Below, one piece after another: positions 16,662 through 25,750 of a stretch of 64,000 bases of DNA (the stretch's first letter is position 1; the number at the start of each line of letters is the position of its first letter). The notes beneath the pieces were generated by a model. That model had not been told where the DNA came from, searched no databases, and saw only the letters and a list, made by a program, of their open reading frames with translations. The stretch covers positions 144,710-208,709 of the forward strand of contig NZ_JADPCJ010000001.1 of the NCBI RefSeq assembly GCF_015670795.1, written 5' to 3'. The position numbers and the translations under genes were made by a program. This stretch comes from Collinsella aerofaciens. GTDB lineage: Bacteria; Actinomycetota; Coriobacteriia; Coriobacteriales; Coriobacteriaceae.

Positions 16662-17774
16662 CTAGAGGAAGTAGCAGGCGAGGCTCCACAGCTTGAAGTT
16701 GCGCGTACGTAATGCGAGCAGAACGTCGGGCCAGCGCCCCTGCATGGTGGTCTGCATCTCCTCGAACTCAGGCACCGACGCGAGGATGTCGCACATGAGG
16801 GCGAAGGCCGAACGCATCTCGGCGTCGTCGAGGGCTGTGAGCCTGTCGTAGGCGAGCATGCCGAACTGCTTGAGCGTCTGGTCGAACATAAACTGGTCGA
16901 ACGCCCCGCCAAGCGCGCGGCGCCAGAGAATCATCTGCTGGACTATCCACACCGTGTCCAGGGACTTCTTGGAACGCTTGGAGGTATGGCTGATGCTTGT
17001 TGGGTTGTTGCGGTAGTTGTAGACAACCCCTTCGATGGCTGCCTCTTTCCACATACCGTAGATGCAGTATTTGAGGACCGTATCCTCGAACCAATAGCCC
17101 TCAGGCAGCTCTATCCGTCTCCATAGCTCTCGACGGAAGGCGTGACCCCATGGTGTGCCGCCCGCTAAGGTCGACTTCCCTCCGTTCCTGAGTGCGCCGC
17201 TCTCGTCAATCGAAACGACACCTCCCGAGACAAACCCAATCGTCGAATCTGCAAGGGGTGCCATAAGCAGTTCGACGGAAGCCTCAGGAATGTTGTCGTC
17301 GGAGTCCACAAAAACGATTACCCCCCCCCGGACCTTTTCGAGTCCAGTGTTGCGGGCGCCTGAGAAACCGCAATTGGCCTGGTGGATGACGCGCACGCGG
17401 CTATCCTCGGCCGCCAGCTCATCGAGAACGGTCCCCGTCGAATCGGTCGAACCGTCGTCGACTGCCACAATCTCAAAGGTATGCGACGTCCGCTGCGCCA
17501 ATATGGACTCTACACACTCTCTCACGTAGCGCTCGACGTTGTAGCAAGGCACGACAAAGGAAACGTCGACCTCGGGAATCTCGGGCCATTCGGAGCGGTC
17601 GGGCGAGGGTACGGCGACGAACGGTGGGCGGAACTCGCGCTCCAAGCCGGAAAGGCTCGAGACGTCGTACTCCGTGACTGGCGACACGAAGGCGCGGGCG
17701 CGCAGTGGCGGGTAGATTGCGGTCGTCGCGGCGCGAGCTGCCTTTCGCATTACTTTCTTGTATATCGCTTGCAT
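16662..17774 (-). CDS. Family 2 glycosyltransferase with nine-G tract
   Basis: This 370-residue GT-A enzyme starts at ATG 17774 behind GGAGGAG; a 57-base upstream extension overlaps nothing useful. The fold is marked by VSFVVPCYNVERYVRECVES, VDDGSTDSTG and the metal-binding IVFVDSDDN. A run of nine C on the plus strand (17321-17329) encodes Gly-Gly just before the D-x-D motif, at about residue 148, so a slip there would destroy the enzyme. It probably adds one sugar of the repeat unit or a side chain. Confidence 0.88.
   Translation of the reverse strand: MQAIYKKVMRKAARAATTAIYPPLRARAFVSPVTEYDVSSLSGLEREFRPPFVAVPSPDRSEWPEIPEVDVSFVVPCYNVERYVRECVESILAQRTSHTFEIVAVDDGSTDSTGTVLDELAAEDSRVRVIHQANCGFSGARNTGLEKVRGGVIVFVDSDDNIPEASVELLMAPLADSTIGFVSGGVVSIDESGALRNGGKSTLAGGTPWGHAFRRELWRRIELPEGYWFEDTVLKYCIYGMWKEAAIEGVVYNYRNNPTSISHTSKRSKKSLDTVWIVQQMILWRRALGGAFDQFMFDQTLKQFGMLAYDRLTALDDAEMRSAFALMCDILASVPEFEEMQTTMQGRWPDVLLALRTRNFKLWSLACYFL
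17321..17329 (-). repeat. Nine-G tract in the GT2 gene
   Basis: Nine consecutive C on the plus strand (G on the coding strand) encode R-G-G-V and are in frame in this assembly. Homopolymeric G tracts of this length are slippage-prone in other bacteria. Confidence 0.75.
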
Positions 17775-17799
17775 TGATGTGCTCCTCCGAGCTGCTCGA

Positions 17800-18318
17800 T
17801 TACTTGGGCAGATGGGTCTCGACGTGGGCACGCTTCTCGTCGCGAGACATATGTTTGGTCATAAGTAATTCATGTGCGTGCTTGTCGCGATACTCCTCTA
17901 CCGTACAGATAGGGCGGGCCGGAACGCCGGCGACCACAGTGCCGTCAGGGACGTCGTGGGTGACGACGGCGCATGCCCCGACGATGCAGTCACGGCCGAT
18001 GGTGACCCCCGGCAGGATCATGGCGTTCATACCGATGTGGCAGTTGTCGCCGATGGTCACGCGGCCAAACCGATCGCAATCCGCAAGCTCAGGGTACTTA
18101 TGGCGCAGTACCCAGCAGCCTCCGTCGTGGGTAGTTATCTTAACGCCCCCCGTTATGCGAACGTTATCCCCGATGGTGACGAGCCATGGCTCGGAGCCCA
18201 ATTCATAACCATTGAGGATTTCGCACCCCCTCCCGATGGTGAGGCCGCCCTTCTTAAGAATGGCGAGCTTCTTATCGGCGGGAGTGAGCTTCCATTTCAG
18301 CGTGGATAGCAATCCCAT
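17800..18318 (-). CDS. Hexapeptide-repeat acyltransferase
   Basis: This 172-residue protein has left-handed beta-helix repeats (LTIGRGCEI, VTIGDNVRI, VTIGDNCHIG, VTIGRDCIVGA) and ends with the GVPARPI element of serine/galactoside-type acetyltransferases. The histidine of ITTHDGG is a candidate catalytic base. It probably O- or N-acetylates a capsule sugar from acetyl-CoA. The gene ends 26 bases before the GT2 start. Confidence 0.88.
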   Translation of the reverse strand: MGLLSTLKWKLTPADKKLAILKKGGLTIGRGCEILNGYELGSEPWLVTIGDNVRITGGVKITTHDGGCWVLRHKYPELADCDRFGRVTIGDNCHIGMNAMILPGVTIGRDCIVGACAVVTHDVPDGTVVAGVPARPICTVEEYRDKHAHELLMTKHMSRDEKRAHVETHLPK

Positions 18319-18331
18319 ATCACATCCCTTT

Positions 18332-19333
18332 CTATACGGCTGTTCTTCTCACGGGGTTCATAGCGACTAGGTGCTCGAGCGGCCTCTCAAGTGCATGGTG
18401 CAAAAGCAACGCAACGACCATTGATATCACAGTTACAATGAGATAATCCGCGATGCCCGCCCACCCAAAGGCGTCACGCATGAGAGCCAGGACATAGATG
18501 TTCAGCAGATAGGACTCCAGGCTGGCCTTGCCGAGCTTTTCGAGGAAGCACTCAAAGGGAAGCCTTTGCGGAGCGGAAACCCAGAAGGCAATAACGAGAG
18601 CGGGCATGAAGGACGTGCACCCTGTGTTCCTAGAGAGGAACCAGCCGAGCAATGCGAGAACGCTCCCAAGTACAGCGGCTTTGACAGATACCCCCCCCCG
18701 AGACTTTCCGGATATCAAGCGGTCGGCGAGTAGGTAGCCCGTGAAGAAGGACGGAATCCGCTGGAAGACATTCGCGACGTTGAGCGCGAGGCCGGCATCC
18801 GTAAAGGCGGCCTTCAGGAATAGCGCGACGGCGGCACTCAGAACGGTCGCCACGATGCAGACAATAGGCGCGCCAAAGCGGCGGCAGAAGCTACCCACCA
18901 GTGGGACCAAGAGGTAGAGCGGCACAAGCATGGACACATACCAAGCCCCCCGGTGGAGCAGCCAATACGACAGCGTGGAGACGTCGAGCACGAACAATCC
19001 CCAGTCGCCCTGGTCGGCAACGAGGATGTCGGAGGCGAAATAGAACGGGACGGCGAGTATCAGGTACGGAACGCCCACCCTGACGAGCCTCTTCCAATAA
19101 AATTTGCGGGCGATGGGGCACTTAGCTATGGAGTGGCCTATGCCGAAGCCGCTCACGAGCAGGAAGACGTCAACGCCCCAGTTTGCGTAGGTGAAAAACG
19201 CACCAAGGGTACCCAGGTCGGCGTAGGAGTACACGTGGGCAAAGTAGATCATAAGGGCCGCTATGCCCATAACCAAAGTCCGCCTCTCGCGGAGGCGCTG
19301 GATACTGAACTCGAGTTCCGTCATCGGCTGCAC
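18332..19333 (-). CDS. Acyltransferase 3 family membrane protein with nine-G tract
   Basis: This 333-residue protein has about ten hydrophobic segments, with a histidine in the first (ALMIYFAHVYSY) and GFGIGHSIAK and FYWKRLVRVGVPYL as family marks. Such proteins O-acylate extracellular polysaccharides. A nine-G tract near residue 211 encodes SRGGVSV. The gene overlaps the end of the preceding glycosyltransferase by 13 bases. Confidence 0.85.
   Translation of the reverse strand: MQPMTELEFSIQRLRERRTLVMGIAALMIYFAHVYSYADLGTLGAFFTYANWGVDVFLLVSGFGIGHSIAKCPIARKFYWKRLVRVGVPYLILAVPFYFASDILVADQGDWGLFVLDVSTLSYWLLHRGAWYVSMLVPLYLLVPLVGSFCRRFGAPIVCIVATVLSAAVALFLKAAFTDAGLALNVANVFQRIPSFFTGYLLADRLISGKSRGGVSVKAAVLGSVLALLGWFLSRNTGCTSFMPALVIAFWVSAPQRLPFECFLEKLGKASLESYLLNIYVLALMRDAFGWAGIADYLIVTVISMVVALLLHHALERPLEHLVAMNPVRRTAV
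18691..18699 (-). repeat. Nine-G tract in the acyltransferase 3 gene
   Basis: Nine C on the plus strand, in frame, with flanks very like the tract at 17321-17329 (C-G9-TA on the coding strand). A slip would remove the last third of the membrane protein. Confidence 0.75.
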
Positions 19334-20532
19334 ACCCCCCGCAAGGACCCCAGGAACCCAGTCATCTGTGCCACGTAGTTTTCGGTCTGAAAGAGCTCCT
19401 TGGATTTGGCAAGCGTGGCGCGCTTCATGTCGATCAATTCGTCGTCTGACATGCAGCAGGCGCTCCTGACGCCCTCGGCGAGCGAGGCTAGTTTGAGGTC
19501 GGGAATGACGATGCCGTCGACGCCGGGCGAGAGCACGAGATCGGCACCGCCTACGGCATTACAAAGCATGGGCACTCCGTTGGACATGCATTCCGCGAAT
19601 TTGGTGGAGAAGCCAGCACGGGCGTAGAGCGCGGGCTGTCGGAACAGGATGCCGAAATCCGCCCTGCGGAGCATCTCGATGACAGCAGCATGCGGGAGCC
19701 TGCCGTGGAACCTGACTGCAGCGCCCGCGCCACGGCCGTGCAGCAGGATCTCGCCTTCCCTCTGGCTCACGCCCACAACGTCAAGCTCGGGCTCAGTCTC
19801 GAAGGACCCTGCGCAGGAGGCCATAGCCTCAACGAAGCAGTCGATGTAGTCCTTGCCTGTGGGAGACCCTGCGTAAAAGAAACGGGTTGACTTCCTCTTG
19901 GCGAACTCGGGTGACGGAACTTCGTCTAGTGCGTCGCCCGATCGGTTGAGCGGCGGGAGAAACATAACGCGCGGGGCGCCCTGTGCCTTTTTGAGTTCCT
20001 CGAAGTGCTCCTTAAAGAAGGGGGATATAGCTAGCACCCCATCGACCGCTTTATCGGCGTCGGTGACGCGTCTCTCCCGCGACTTAGCCACAATCCATTT
20101 GGCGAGGTCGCCCTCGAAGTGAGTCTCGAACCAGTCGGTCTCGTCGACGAGGACCGGAACGCCCGCGCTATGGCATTCACGCTCTATGGCCTTGGCGAGG
20201 CGGTTCTGGATTCCGTAGTAGATGACGACTGCGGGATTTATGCGGGCCATGGCTTCCTTGAAGGCGGGGATGCTCGCACACGAGATGAGGCGCTCGGCGT
20301 ACTTTGCGGCCAGCTGGCGACCGCCGAGGGTCAGGCTCTTGGGGAACTCGATTGGGTAGTCAAATTCCTCGACGAGGGCGGGCAGCTTCGGGTCGGCTAT
20401 GCCTGCCACCATGAAATGGGGTTCGTAATTGCACATGGAGAGAAGATCGGCAATGGCGAAGGCGTGCTTGGTGGGCGCATTGCCGCCGGGAATACCTTGG
20501 ACGACGTAGAGGATACGGTCGCTACTGCTCAA
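19321..20532 (-). CDS. Family 4-like glycosyltransferase
   Basis: This 403-residue protein opens ILYVVQGIPGGNAPTKHAF and has the C-terminal GT-B donor domain with ADFGILFRQPALYARAGFSTKFAE and SNGVPMLCNAVGGADLV. It carries FYAGSPTGKDY before the donor domain. It overlaps the flippase gene before it by 11 bases and the acyltransferase after it by 13, so it is translationally coupled. The sugar is unknown. Confidence 0.85.
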   Translation of the reverse strand: MSSSDRILYVVQGIPGGNAPTKHAFAIADLLSMCNYEPHFMVAGIADPKLPALVEEFDYPIEFPKSLTLGGRQLAAKYAERLISCASIPAFKEAMARINPAVVIYYGIQNRLAKAIERECHSAGVPVLVDETDWFETHFEGDLAKWIVAKSRERRVTDADKAVDGVLAISPFFKEHFEELKKAQGAPRVMFLPPLNRSGDALDEVPSPEFAKRKSTRFFYAGSPTGKDYIDCFVEAMASCAGSFETEPELDVVGVSQREGEILLHGRGAGAAVRFHGRLPHAAVIEMLRRADFGILFRQPALYARAGFSTKFAECMSNGVPMLCNAVGGADLVLSPGVDGIVIPDLKLASLAEGVRSACCMSDDELIDMKRATLAKSKELFQTENYVAQMTGFLGSLRGVCSR

Positions 20533-21838
20533 TGGCCGACTCCTTCGCTAGCTTTCTGTTGATGTAGGCGGGATATACGACCGAGGAGCTGAGCATAGTG
20601 ACGATGGTGCCGAGCAGGACGCCCGAGCTCGACCCGATCATGTTCGCGAACAGGTATGAAAGCGGGATGTTCACAATCGCCTGTCCTACGGCCAGCGCCA
20701 TCATCATCTTCATGCACGCCATACCGTTGGACACCTGCGACCAGATGGCGTTCCAGCTGTACACCAGGCAATATACGAACATAAGCCAGACGAGGTCGGT
20801 CGAGGTATCGAGGTGTTGCCCTAGCCAAATGTCCGTGATGGGCGTGTAGGCAAGGGCGAGCACTAAGCAGCAGACTGCGGGCAAGGCGAGCAACTTCTCC
20901 ATGTGCCGAACGTTGCCTTTGATGCCCGAAACGTCACCTCGCGCGTAGCGCGCCGTTATGGAGGACCAGTACGGTGAAATCATGGAAGCGTACAAGCTCA
21001 CGGGGACGGTAAATAGCTTGAAGGCAGTGGAGTACGGGGTGACTGCCTCGGGTCCGAAGATGTTGGAAACTATGACATTGTCAGTGCTCGAGAGGACCAG
21101 TGATGCCATCTGGATGATGAAGAACTGGACGCCGAGCCCGGTGACGTCCCTAGCCATACCCTTGTCGTACGCCATCGGGGTCGGCACCCAGGGGCGACGC
21201 TTCCTGAAGAATGCAAACGTGAACGCAAGCTCGATGACGAGTGCAGAGAGACCGTAGGCAATGGCAACTGACATGAGTCTGTCGGAGTCGAATAATCCGA
21301 GCGTGAGGACGCTCATGAGCATGCACGCCTGCTGTGCAACGCCGAGCAGGCTAACGATGTGCGCTTCCTGCACCGCAAAGAAGAGGCTTTTGCAAATGGA
21401 GAACACGAAGCCAATGCACATGAGCGCAAAGCTGACCGCTACGACGGCTTTGGCGTTGCCGTAAAGCGACTCAGGGATGTTGAGCAAGGCGTTCCAGTCG
21501 ATGAACTGGAAAACGACGAGCGCCACGGCCATTACGCCCAGTACGACGACGCTCAGTAGCACATAGGCGCTTGATATGAGGGACTTGACCCTCGAATCAT
21601 CGGCGTCCTTGGCCAGGGCGGCGCTGAGTTTGTTGCGGAGGCCGTTGCCGATACCAATATCGAAATAATTTACCCAGGAGATTACATTCAGGATTGTTGC
21701 CCAGATGCCGTAGAGACCAGTGCCCAAGTAGCCCAAGATAACTGGCACGTACAGCATACTCAACACCATGCTCACTGCCTTGTAGACGGCAAGCAGCACA
21801 CTGTTCTTCTTGAGGTTCTTCTCGGAATAATCCGCCAT
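20522..21838 (-). CDS. wzx: Polysaccharide flippase (Wzx-like)
   Basis: This 438-residue protein has about 12 hydrophobic segments and the MOP/polysaccharide-transport N-terminus (NSVLLAVYKAVSMVLSMLYV, then GYLGTGLYGIWATI). It would move lipid-linked repeat units across the membrane. ATG 21838 is preferred to the upstream 21877, which lies inside the previous gene and lacks flippase character. Confidence 0.88.
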   Translation of the reverse strand: MADYSEKNLKKNSVLLAVYKAVSMVLSMLYVPVILGYLGTGLYGIWATILNVISWVNYFDIGIGNGLRNKLSAALAKDADDSRVKSLISSAYVLLSVVVLGVMAVALVVFQFIDWNALLNIPESLYGNAKAVVAVSFALMCIGFVFSICKSLFFAVQEAHIVSLLGVAQQACMLMSVLTLGLFDSDRLMSVAIAYGLSALVIELAFTFAFFRKRRPWVPTPMAYDKGMARDVTGLGVQFFIIQMASLVLSSTDNVIVSNIFGPEAVTPYSTAFKLFTVPVSLYASMISPYWSSITARYARGDVSGIKGNVRHMEKLLALPAVCCLVLALAYTPITDIWLGQHLDTSTDLVWLMFVYCLVYSWNAIWSQVSNGMACMKMMMALAVGQAIVNIPLSYLFANMIGSSSGVLLGTIVTMLSSSVVYPAYINRKLAKESAIEQ

Positions 21839-21842
21839 ACAG

Positions 21843-23111
21843 CTAATTCCAGACGCCATGGGCCGCGATGCGGGCATATGCTCCGAGTAGCGCGTCCCGG
21901 TTTACAGTTCTCGAGTGGTTTATGTTGGCCCTTTTCCTGCCCGCATCAGCGAGAGCGTGCGCGAGCGAATCGTCAGTGAGGACACGGATGAGGGCATCTG
22001 ATATAAGCTCGGTCTCATTGAAAGGCACGAGCAAGGCCTCCTTGCCGTGCTCCGCGATGTCGGGCACGCCGCCCACGAAGGTGGCGACACAGGGCAGTCC
22101 CATCATCATGGCCTCACCCATGGAGTTAGGGGAGTTCTCAATCGACGAGGTTGACACGAAGGCGGAGCAGAGCGCCATCTGGGCGACAACCTCGTCGGGG
22201 CCGAGCGAACCCACGAAATCGAAACGATCGCGAACGCAAAGTTCATCCATCCTCCTCGCTAGATACCGATCGTAGGAGGAGCCTCTCATGGGGTCTGTGC
22301 GCAGACCGGAAGAGCCCGCGACGACGACCCGCACGTCGGGCACCCGCCGCGCGATAGCGGGCAGAGCCTCGACGAGACGGTACATGGCTTTGATAGGTTT
22401 GGAGCCCTGGCTGAAGTAGAGTCTATGCGACGACGCATCTCTCGCCGGAGTTGCATCGTAGAACTCAGGGCGAAGGCTCTCCCCAACGTGGTGGTACTCG
22501 ATATCTGGGTTCACAAGCCGACAGCAGCCCTCATCCCACCTCGTGCGCCCAATGATATGGTGAACCGACGCAATAAGGCGCTCCTCACTTTGGCCCCGCC
22601 TCTGGTAGCTCTCGCGCTGCTCATAAAGGGAGCAACGGTTCTTGAGTTCAGAGAGCGTCCTGCGCTTGAGCCAGGTATCCGGGAAACCGGCCATAAACTG
22701 GCGGCTGATAACGGACACGAGACCCTGGATTGAGACGACCGTCCTGTCTAACAGCCCGCAGTCCCCGGCGGCTTGTGCCATGAGCTCGCCAAACTCGTTC
22801 TCCGAGCCGAAGATGTGTACGACGTCGGGCTTGGTCGATGTAAGGACTTCGGTGAACAAGCCTTTTGCGGCATCGCGTTCACGGAAGTCTCCCTTTGAAC
22901 AGAAAAAGCCGTGGGCCTCGAAACCGGTACCTGAGGACCGCTCCACCCTTGACTCGGCTTTCTGAGGATAGAAGATGATGAGCTCATGCTCGCCGACAGA
23001 CATCACGTCGGCGAAGGCGCCGTCGAGCCATCCACTATTTACCGATCCGCTACGCCCAAGCGCCTCGCTTATCGCGCGCACCGGCGCGTTGCACAGCCAC
23101 GCTATCCTCAT
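21843..23111 (-). CDS. Family 4 glycosyltransferase
   Basis: This 422-residue GT-B enzyme opens MRIAWLCNAPVRAISEALG and carries a C-terminal donor-site motif in SSIENSPNSMGEAMMMGLPC followed by VATFVGGVPDI. Its first 62 bases overlap the end of the wzy-like gene in another frame, an unusually long overlap that implies tight coupling. Confidence 0.87.
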   Translation of the reverse strand: MRIAWLCNAPVRAISEALGRSGSVNSGWLDGAFADVMSVGEHELIIFYPQKAESRVERSSGTGFEAHGFFCSKGDFRERDAAKGLFTEVLTSTKPDVVHIFGSENEFGELMAQAAGDCGLLDRTVVSIQGLVSVISRQFMAGFPDTWLKRRTLSELKNRCSLYEQRESYQRRGQSEERLIASVHHIIGRTRWDEGCCRLVNPDIEYHHVGESLRPEFYDATPARDASSHRLYFSQGSKPIKAMYRLVEALPAIARRVPDVRVVVAGSSGLRTDPMRGSSYDRYLARRMDELCVRDRFDFVGSLGPDEVVAQMALCSAFVSTSSIENSPNSMGEAMMMGLPCVATFVGGVPDIAEHGKEALLVPFNETELISDALIRVLTDDSLAHALADAGRKRANINHSRTVNRDALLGAYARIAAHGVWN

Positions 23112-24414
23112 CGGCAGTCACCCCCTTCTCGTTGCACAGGGCGAGATAGACAGAGATGGACACGAGCAGCGGCGTCAGTACGAGCGACTGTGAAACCGCG
23201 AAGTTGAAGTACAGGAACAGATAACTGCAGACGGCGGCGGCACCAATACGCGAGCTAAATACGGGAGCCAAAAGCCAGTAGAGGTACGCGAGGGCGAACG
23301 GGAAGCCCAATGCGGCCGTGGTGGTAAACAACCCGGCGCCTACCGACAGCGCGCCCTTGTATGCCTGGACCTCGTCGAATCCGACTCCGAAAGGGTGCTG
23401 CGACAACAGCTCTAGGGACGCCACGACCGAGTCGATTCTCACAGCGCCGTTGCCCTGGTTTACGCTGAAGGAGCCCTCGGAGCTGAAGAGCTTGCTGAAT
23501 ACGGACTCAACGAGGATGGATGCATCGCCGCGCACGTAGTAGTCGCACACCAACGCCATAAGACCCAACGACACCAAGAGAACCAGATATTGCTTGAAAC
23601 CACTCTTCGCCGAGACTTTTCGTCTGCGCAGGTCCCCGGAGGGGAGAATGAAATAGAACGCAAGCATGGCAAGCAAAGAAATTAATCCGGTCGTAGATCC
23701 GCAGGTAACGATGCCGAGGAGGATGACCAGTGCAGAGACGGCACGCTCCTTGGGGCTGACGCTCAGCCGCTCGTACATGAACACGACACAGAAGAGGGCC
23801 GCTGTGAGGACCCCTTGGAAGACGCCAGGCTCGGTGAAGATGCCAATGTTGCGCGTTTCGCCTTCGCGAACGCAGCACAGGAAAAGGCCCTTGGTGTGGA
23901 AGTTCACGGAATCCGCCGCCGCCATGCTGTAATAGGTGCCTTTCGACTCGAACTCATAGAAGGGCAACCTGTAGTACAGGCCGGGGACTGCGAGACGGGC
24001 GAAGTAGAGTACTAGGCTCACCGCAGTAAGGAAGCACACGATTCGGAGCATGCGCTTGAGGAAGTCCGCTGGCGATAACTTGATGGCGAGTACGATAAGG
24101 CCAATGGTTAACGCATATCGGGTGAATACTGAGATGCCCGCACCGCCAGCCGTGACCCTTACTAACATGGACATCACGAGGACGCTCGTTACAAACGCCA
24201 CATCGCGGAAGTGCCAGTACCTGGGGACGAGAAGCGCGATTGCTATGACGACGAAAGCGAGGTAGTTGACGTAGGGCTCGATGAAGTATGCCATGAGATA
24301 CGAGTTGCCCGTGAGTAGCACGCAGTAACAAAGCAAGTACTGGATAACCGCCTGCTTGCGGCCACCGTCCTTGACGGGAGACGCTGCCGTGGCATTGAAG
24401 AATCTGTTGTTCAT
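23050..24414 (-). CDS. wzy: O-antigen polymerase/ligase-like protein (Wzy)
   Basis: This 454-residue protein has ten or more hydrophobic segments and a large hydrophilic loop (about residues 155-215) with FTEPGVFQGVLTAALF, a layout typical of Wzy/WaaL proteins. It would polymerise flipped repeat units outside the membrane. It lies between two glycosyltransferases and one gene upstream of the flippase pair. Confidence 0.82.
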   Translation of the reverse strand: MNNRFFNATAASPVKDGGRKQAVIQYLLCYCVLLTGNSYLMAYFIEPYVNYLAFVVIAIALLVPRYWHFRDVAFVTSVLVMSMLVRVTAGGAGISVFTRYALTIGLIVLAIKLSPADFLKRMLRIVCFLTAVSLVLYFARLAVPGLYYRLPFYEFESKGTYYSMAAADSVNFHTKGLFLCCVREGETRNIGIFTEPGVFQGVLTAALFCVVFMYERLSVSPKERAVSALVILLGIVTCGSTTGLISLLAMLAFYFILPSGDLRRRKVSAKSGFKQYLVLLVSLGLMALVCDYYVRGDASILVESVFSKLFSSEGSFSVNQGNGAVRIDSVVASLELLSQHPFGVGFDEVQAYKGALSVGAGLFTTTAALGFPFALAYLYWLLAPVFSSRIGAAAVCSYLFLYFNFAVSQSLVLTPLLVSISVYLALCNEKGVTADEDSVAVQRAGARDKRGAWA

Positions 24415-24419
24415 AATGG

Positions 24420-25502
24420 CTATGAGATCAGCCTCCGCCAGGAGTTTCCGATGTTCTCGAGCGAAAGCTCGTCGCGGAGCCTTCGGGCCTGAGCCGATAT
24501 GGTTTGCGCAAATTCGAGGTCATCTACTAACCGGTCAAATGAGCGCGCCTCGGCAGCAAAGTCGTCAACGTCGACGAGAAGACCGTTTACGCCGTCATCG
24601 ATGACCGCCTCGGCTCCGCCGCCCAGACAGCGGGTGCAGACCGTGGGTACGCCCATAGCAAGCGCTTCGAGCATGGAGTTCGATAGTCCTTCGAATCGCG
24701 AGGACATGACGAAGGCTGACGCAGTTCGCACGTCTTCAAGGGCGTCTGGGCTGAAGCCATTGAAGACGACAGAATCTGCGACGCCGAGGTCGTCTGCGAG
24801 CTGAATGAGTTCGGATTTCAAGCTTCCCTTGCCGAACACTTCGAGCGTGTAGTCAGGGTGGGACTTATGAAACTCGGCGAAGGCTCGGATTGTCATGCCA
24901 TGATTCTTCTGCTCCTCCAAGCGTCCTGAGGTCACGATGGCCTTGCGTCTTGATCCCTCGTACGCCTCGGGCACAGAAGCGGAAATGGGGTTTAGGATGA
25001 CCGTGCCCTTTTCCTGCAGGGGTCGTGGGAATAAATCCTTCTGAGCCTGTGTCTGGAATACGATAGCCACGGCCTTGCGATAGAGCGCATCGCGCATCTT
25101 AGGAAGCACGGCGTTGCCTGGAAAATCGAAGCGTGGGTCATTGCGAACCGACACGACGACCTTGTTGGTCAGACCAATGGAGGCTATGAGGGTGTACATG
25201 TTCTGATGTGGCAGGAAAGAGATAAAGGTCGCCTGCGGATTATCCCTCATGAAGCCACGTATGTAGCGAATCTGCTGCAGTGGTTTAACCGAGGAGCTAG
25301 CGAATTGTGAAACTACCTCGACCCCTTCTGGAATGTCGTAATCAATGAGCGGGCTCTTTGTTAGCAGGTACGTAAACCTAAAGCCATGAGCAATGAAGTA
25401 TGATGCGAGCGCAAGAGAGACGCGCTCGGCACCGCCACCCATCAAAGAAGGATGAACAAAGACAATATGTCCAGCTTCTTGAGCTGAATTTGTATATTTC
25501 AA
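24420..25502 (-). CDS. Family 4 glycosyltransferase
   Basis: This 360-residue GT-B enzyme has the N-terminal MGGGAERVSLALASYF, the linker IVTSGRLEEQKNHGMTIRAF and the donor motif MSSRFEGLSNSMLEALAMG (E-x7-E) followed by TVCTRCLGGGAEAV. It ends six bases before the wzy start. Confidence 0.9.
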   Translation of the reverse strand: MKYTNSAQEAGHIVFVHPSLMGGGAERVSLALASYFIAHGFRFTYLLTKSPLIDYDIPEGVEVVSQFASSSVKPLQQIRYIRGFMRDNPQATFISFLPHQNMYTLIASIGLTNKVVVSVRNDPRFDFPGNAVLPKMRDALYRKAVAIVFQTQAQKDLFPRPLQEKGTVILNPISASVPEAYEGSRRKAIVTSGRLEEQKNHGMTIRAFAEFHKSHPDYTLEVFGKGSLKSELIQLADDLGVADSVVFNGFSPDALEDVRTASAFVMSSRFEGLSNSMLEALAMGVPTVCTRCLGGGAEAVIDDGVNGLLVDVDDFAAEARSFDRLVDDLEFAQTISAQARRLRDELSLENIGNSWRRLIS

Positions 25503-25542
25503 TTTATTCCTCTAGTTTAAGCTGACAGAATCACTATAAATT

Positions 25543-25655
25543 TCAATTCCTTATTCCGCCTACAGGAGTCGCAACGGTTGAAACGTCTATCGCCATGGCC
25601 TCGAGGACGCTCATAGGAAGTCCCTCGTTCTTTGATGGCAGACAGTGCAACGCAA
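25543..25655 (-). pseudogene. Remnant of a family 4 glycosyltransferase
   Basis: In the spacer between two glycosyltransferases the minus strand reads [18 protein letters not shown] and then TPVGGIRN before a stop, the E-x7-E donor motif of family 4 enzymes. An in-frame stop lies just upstream, so only about 37 codons survive. It marks a lost gene or gene replacement in the operon. Confidence 0.75.
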
Positions 25656-25750
25656 TTTATTGGAATAAAGCTTGCCTCTCAATCGCGAGGGGCTCTTGCG
25701 GTCGGCAAGCAAGTTCCTTCGCGGTGTACTGTTAGTGCAGGCGTTAATAA

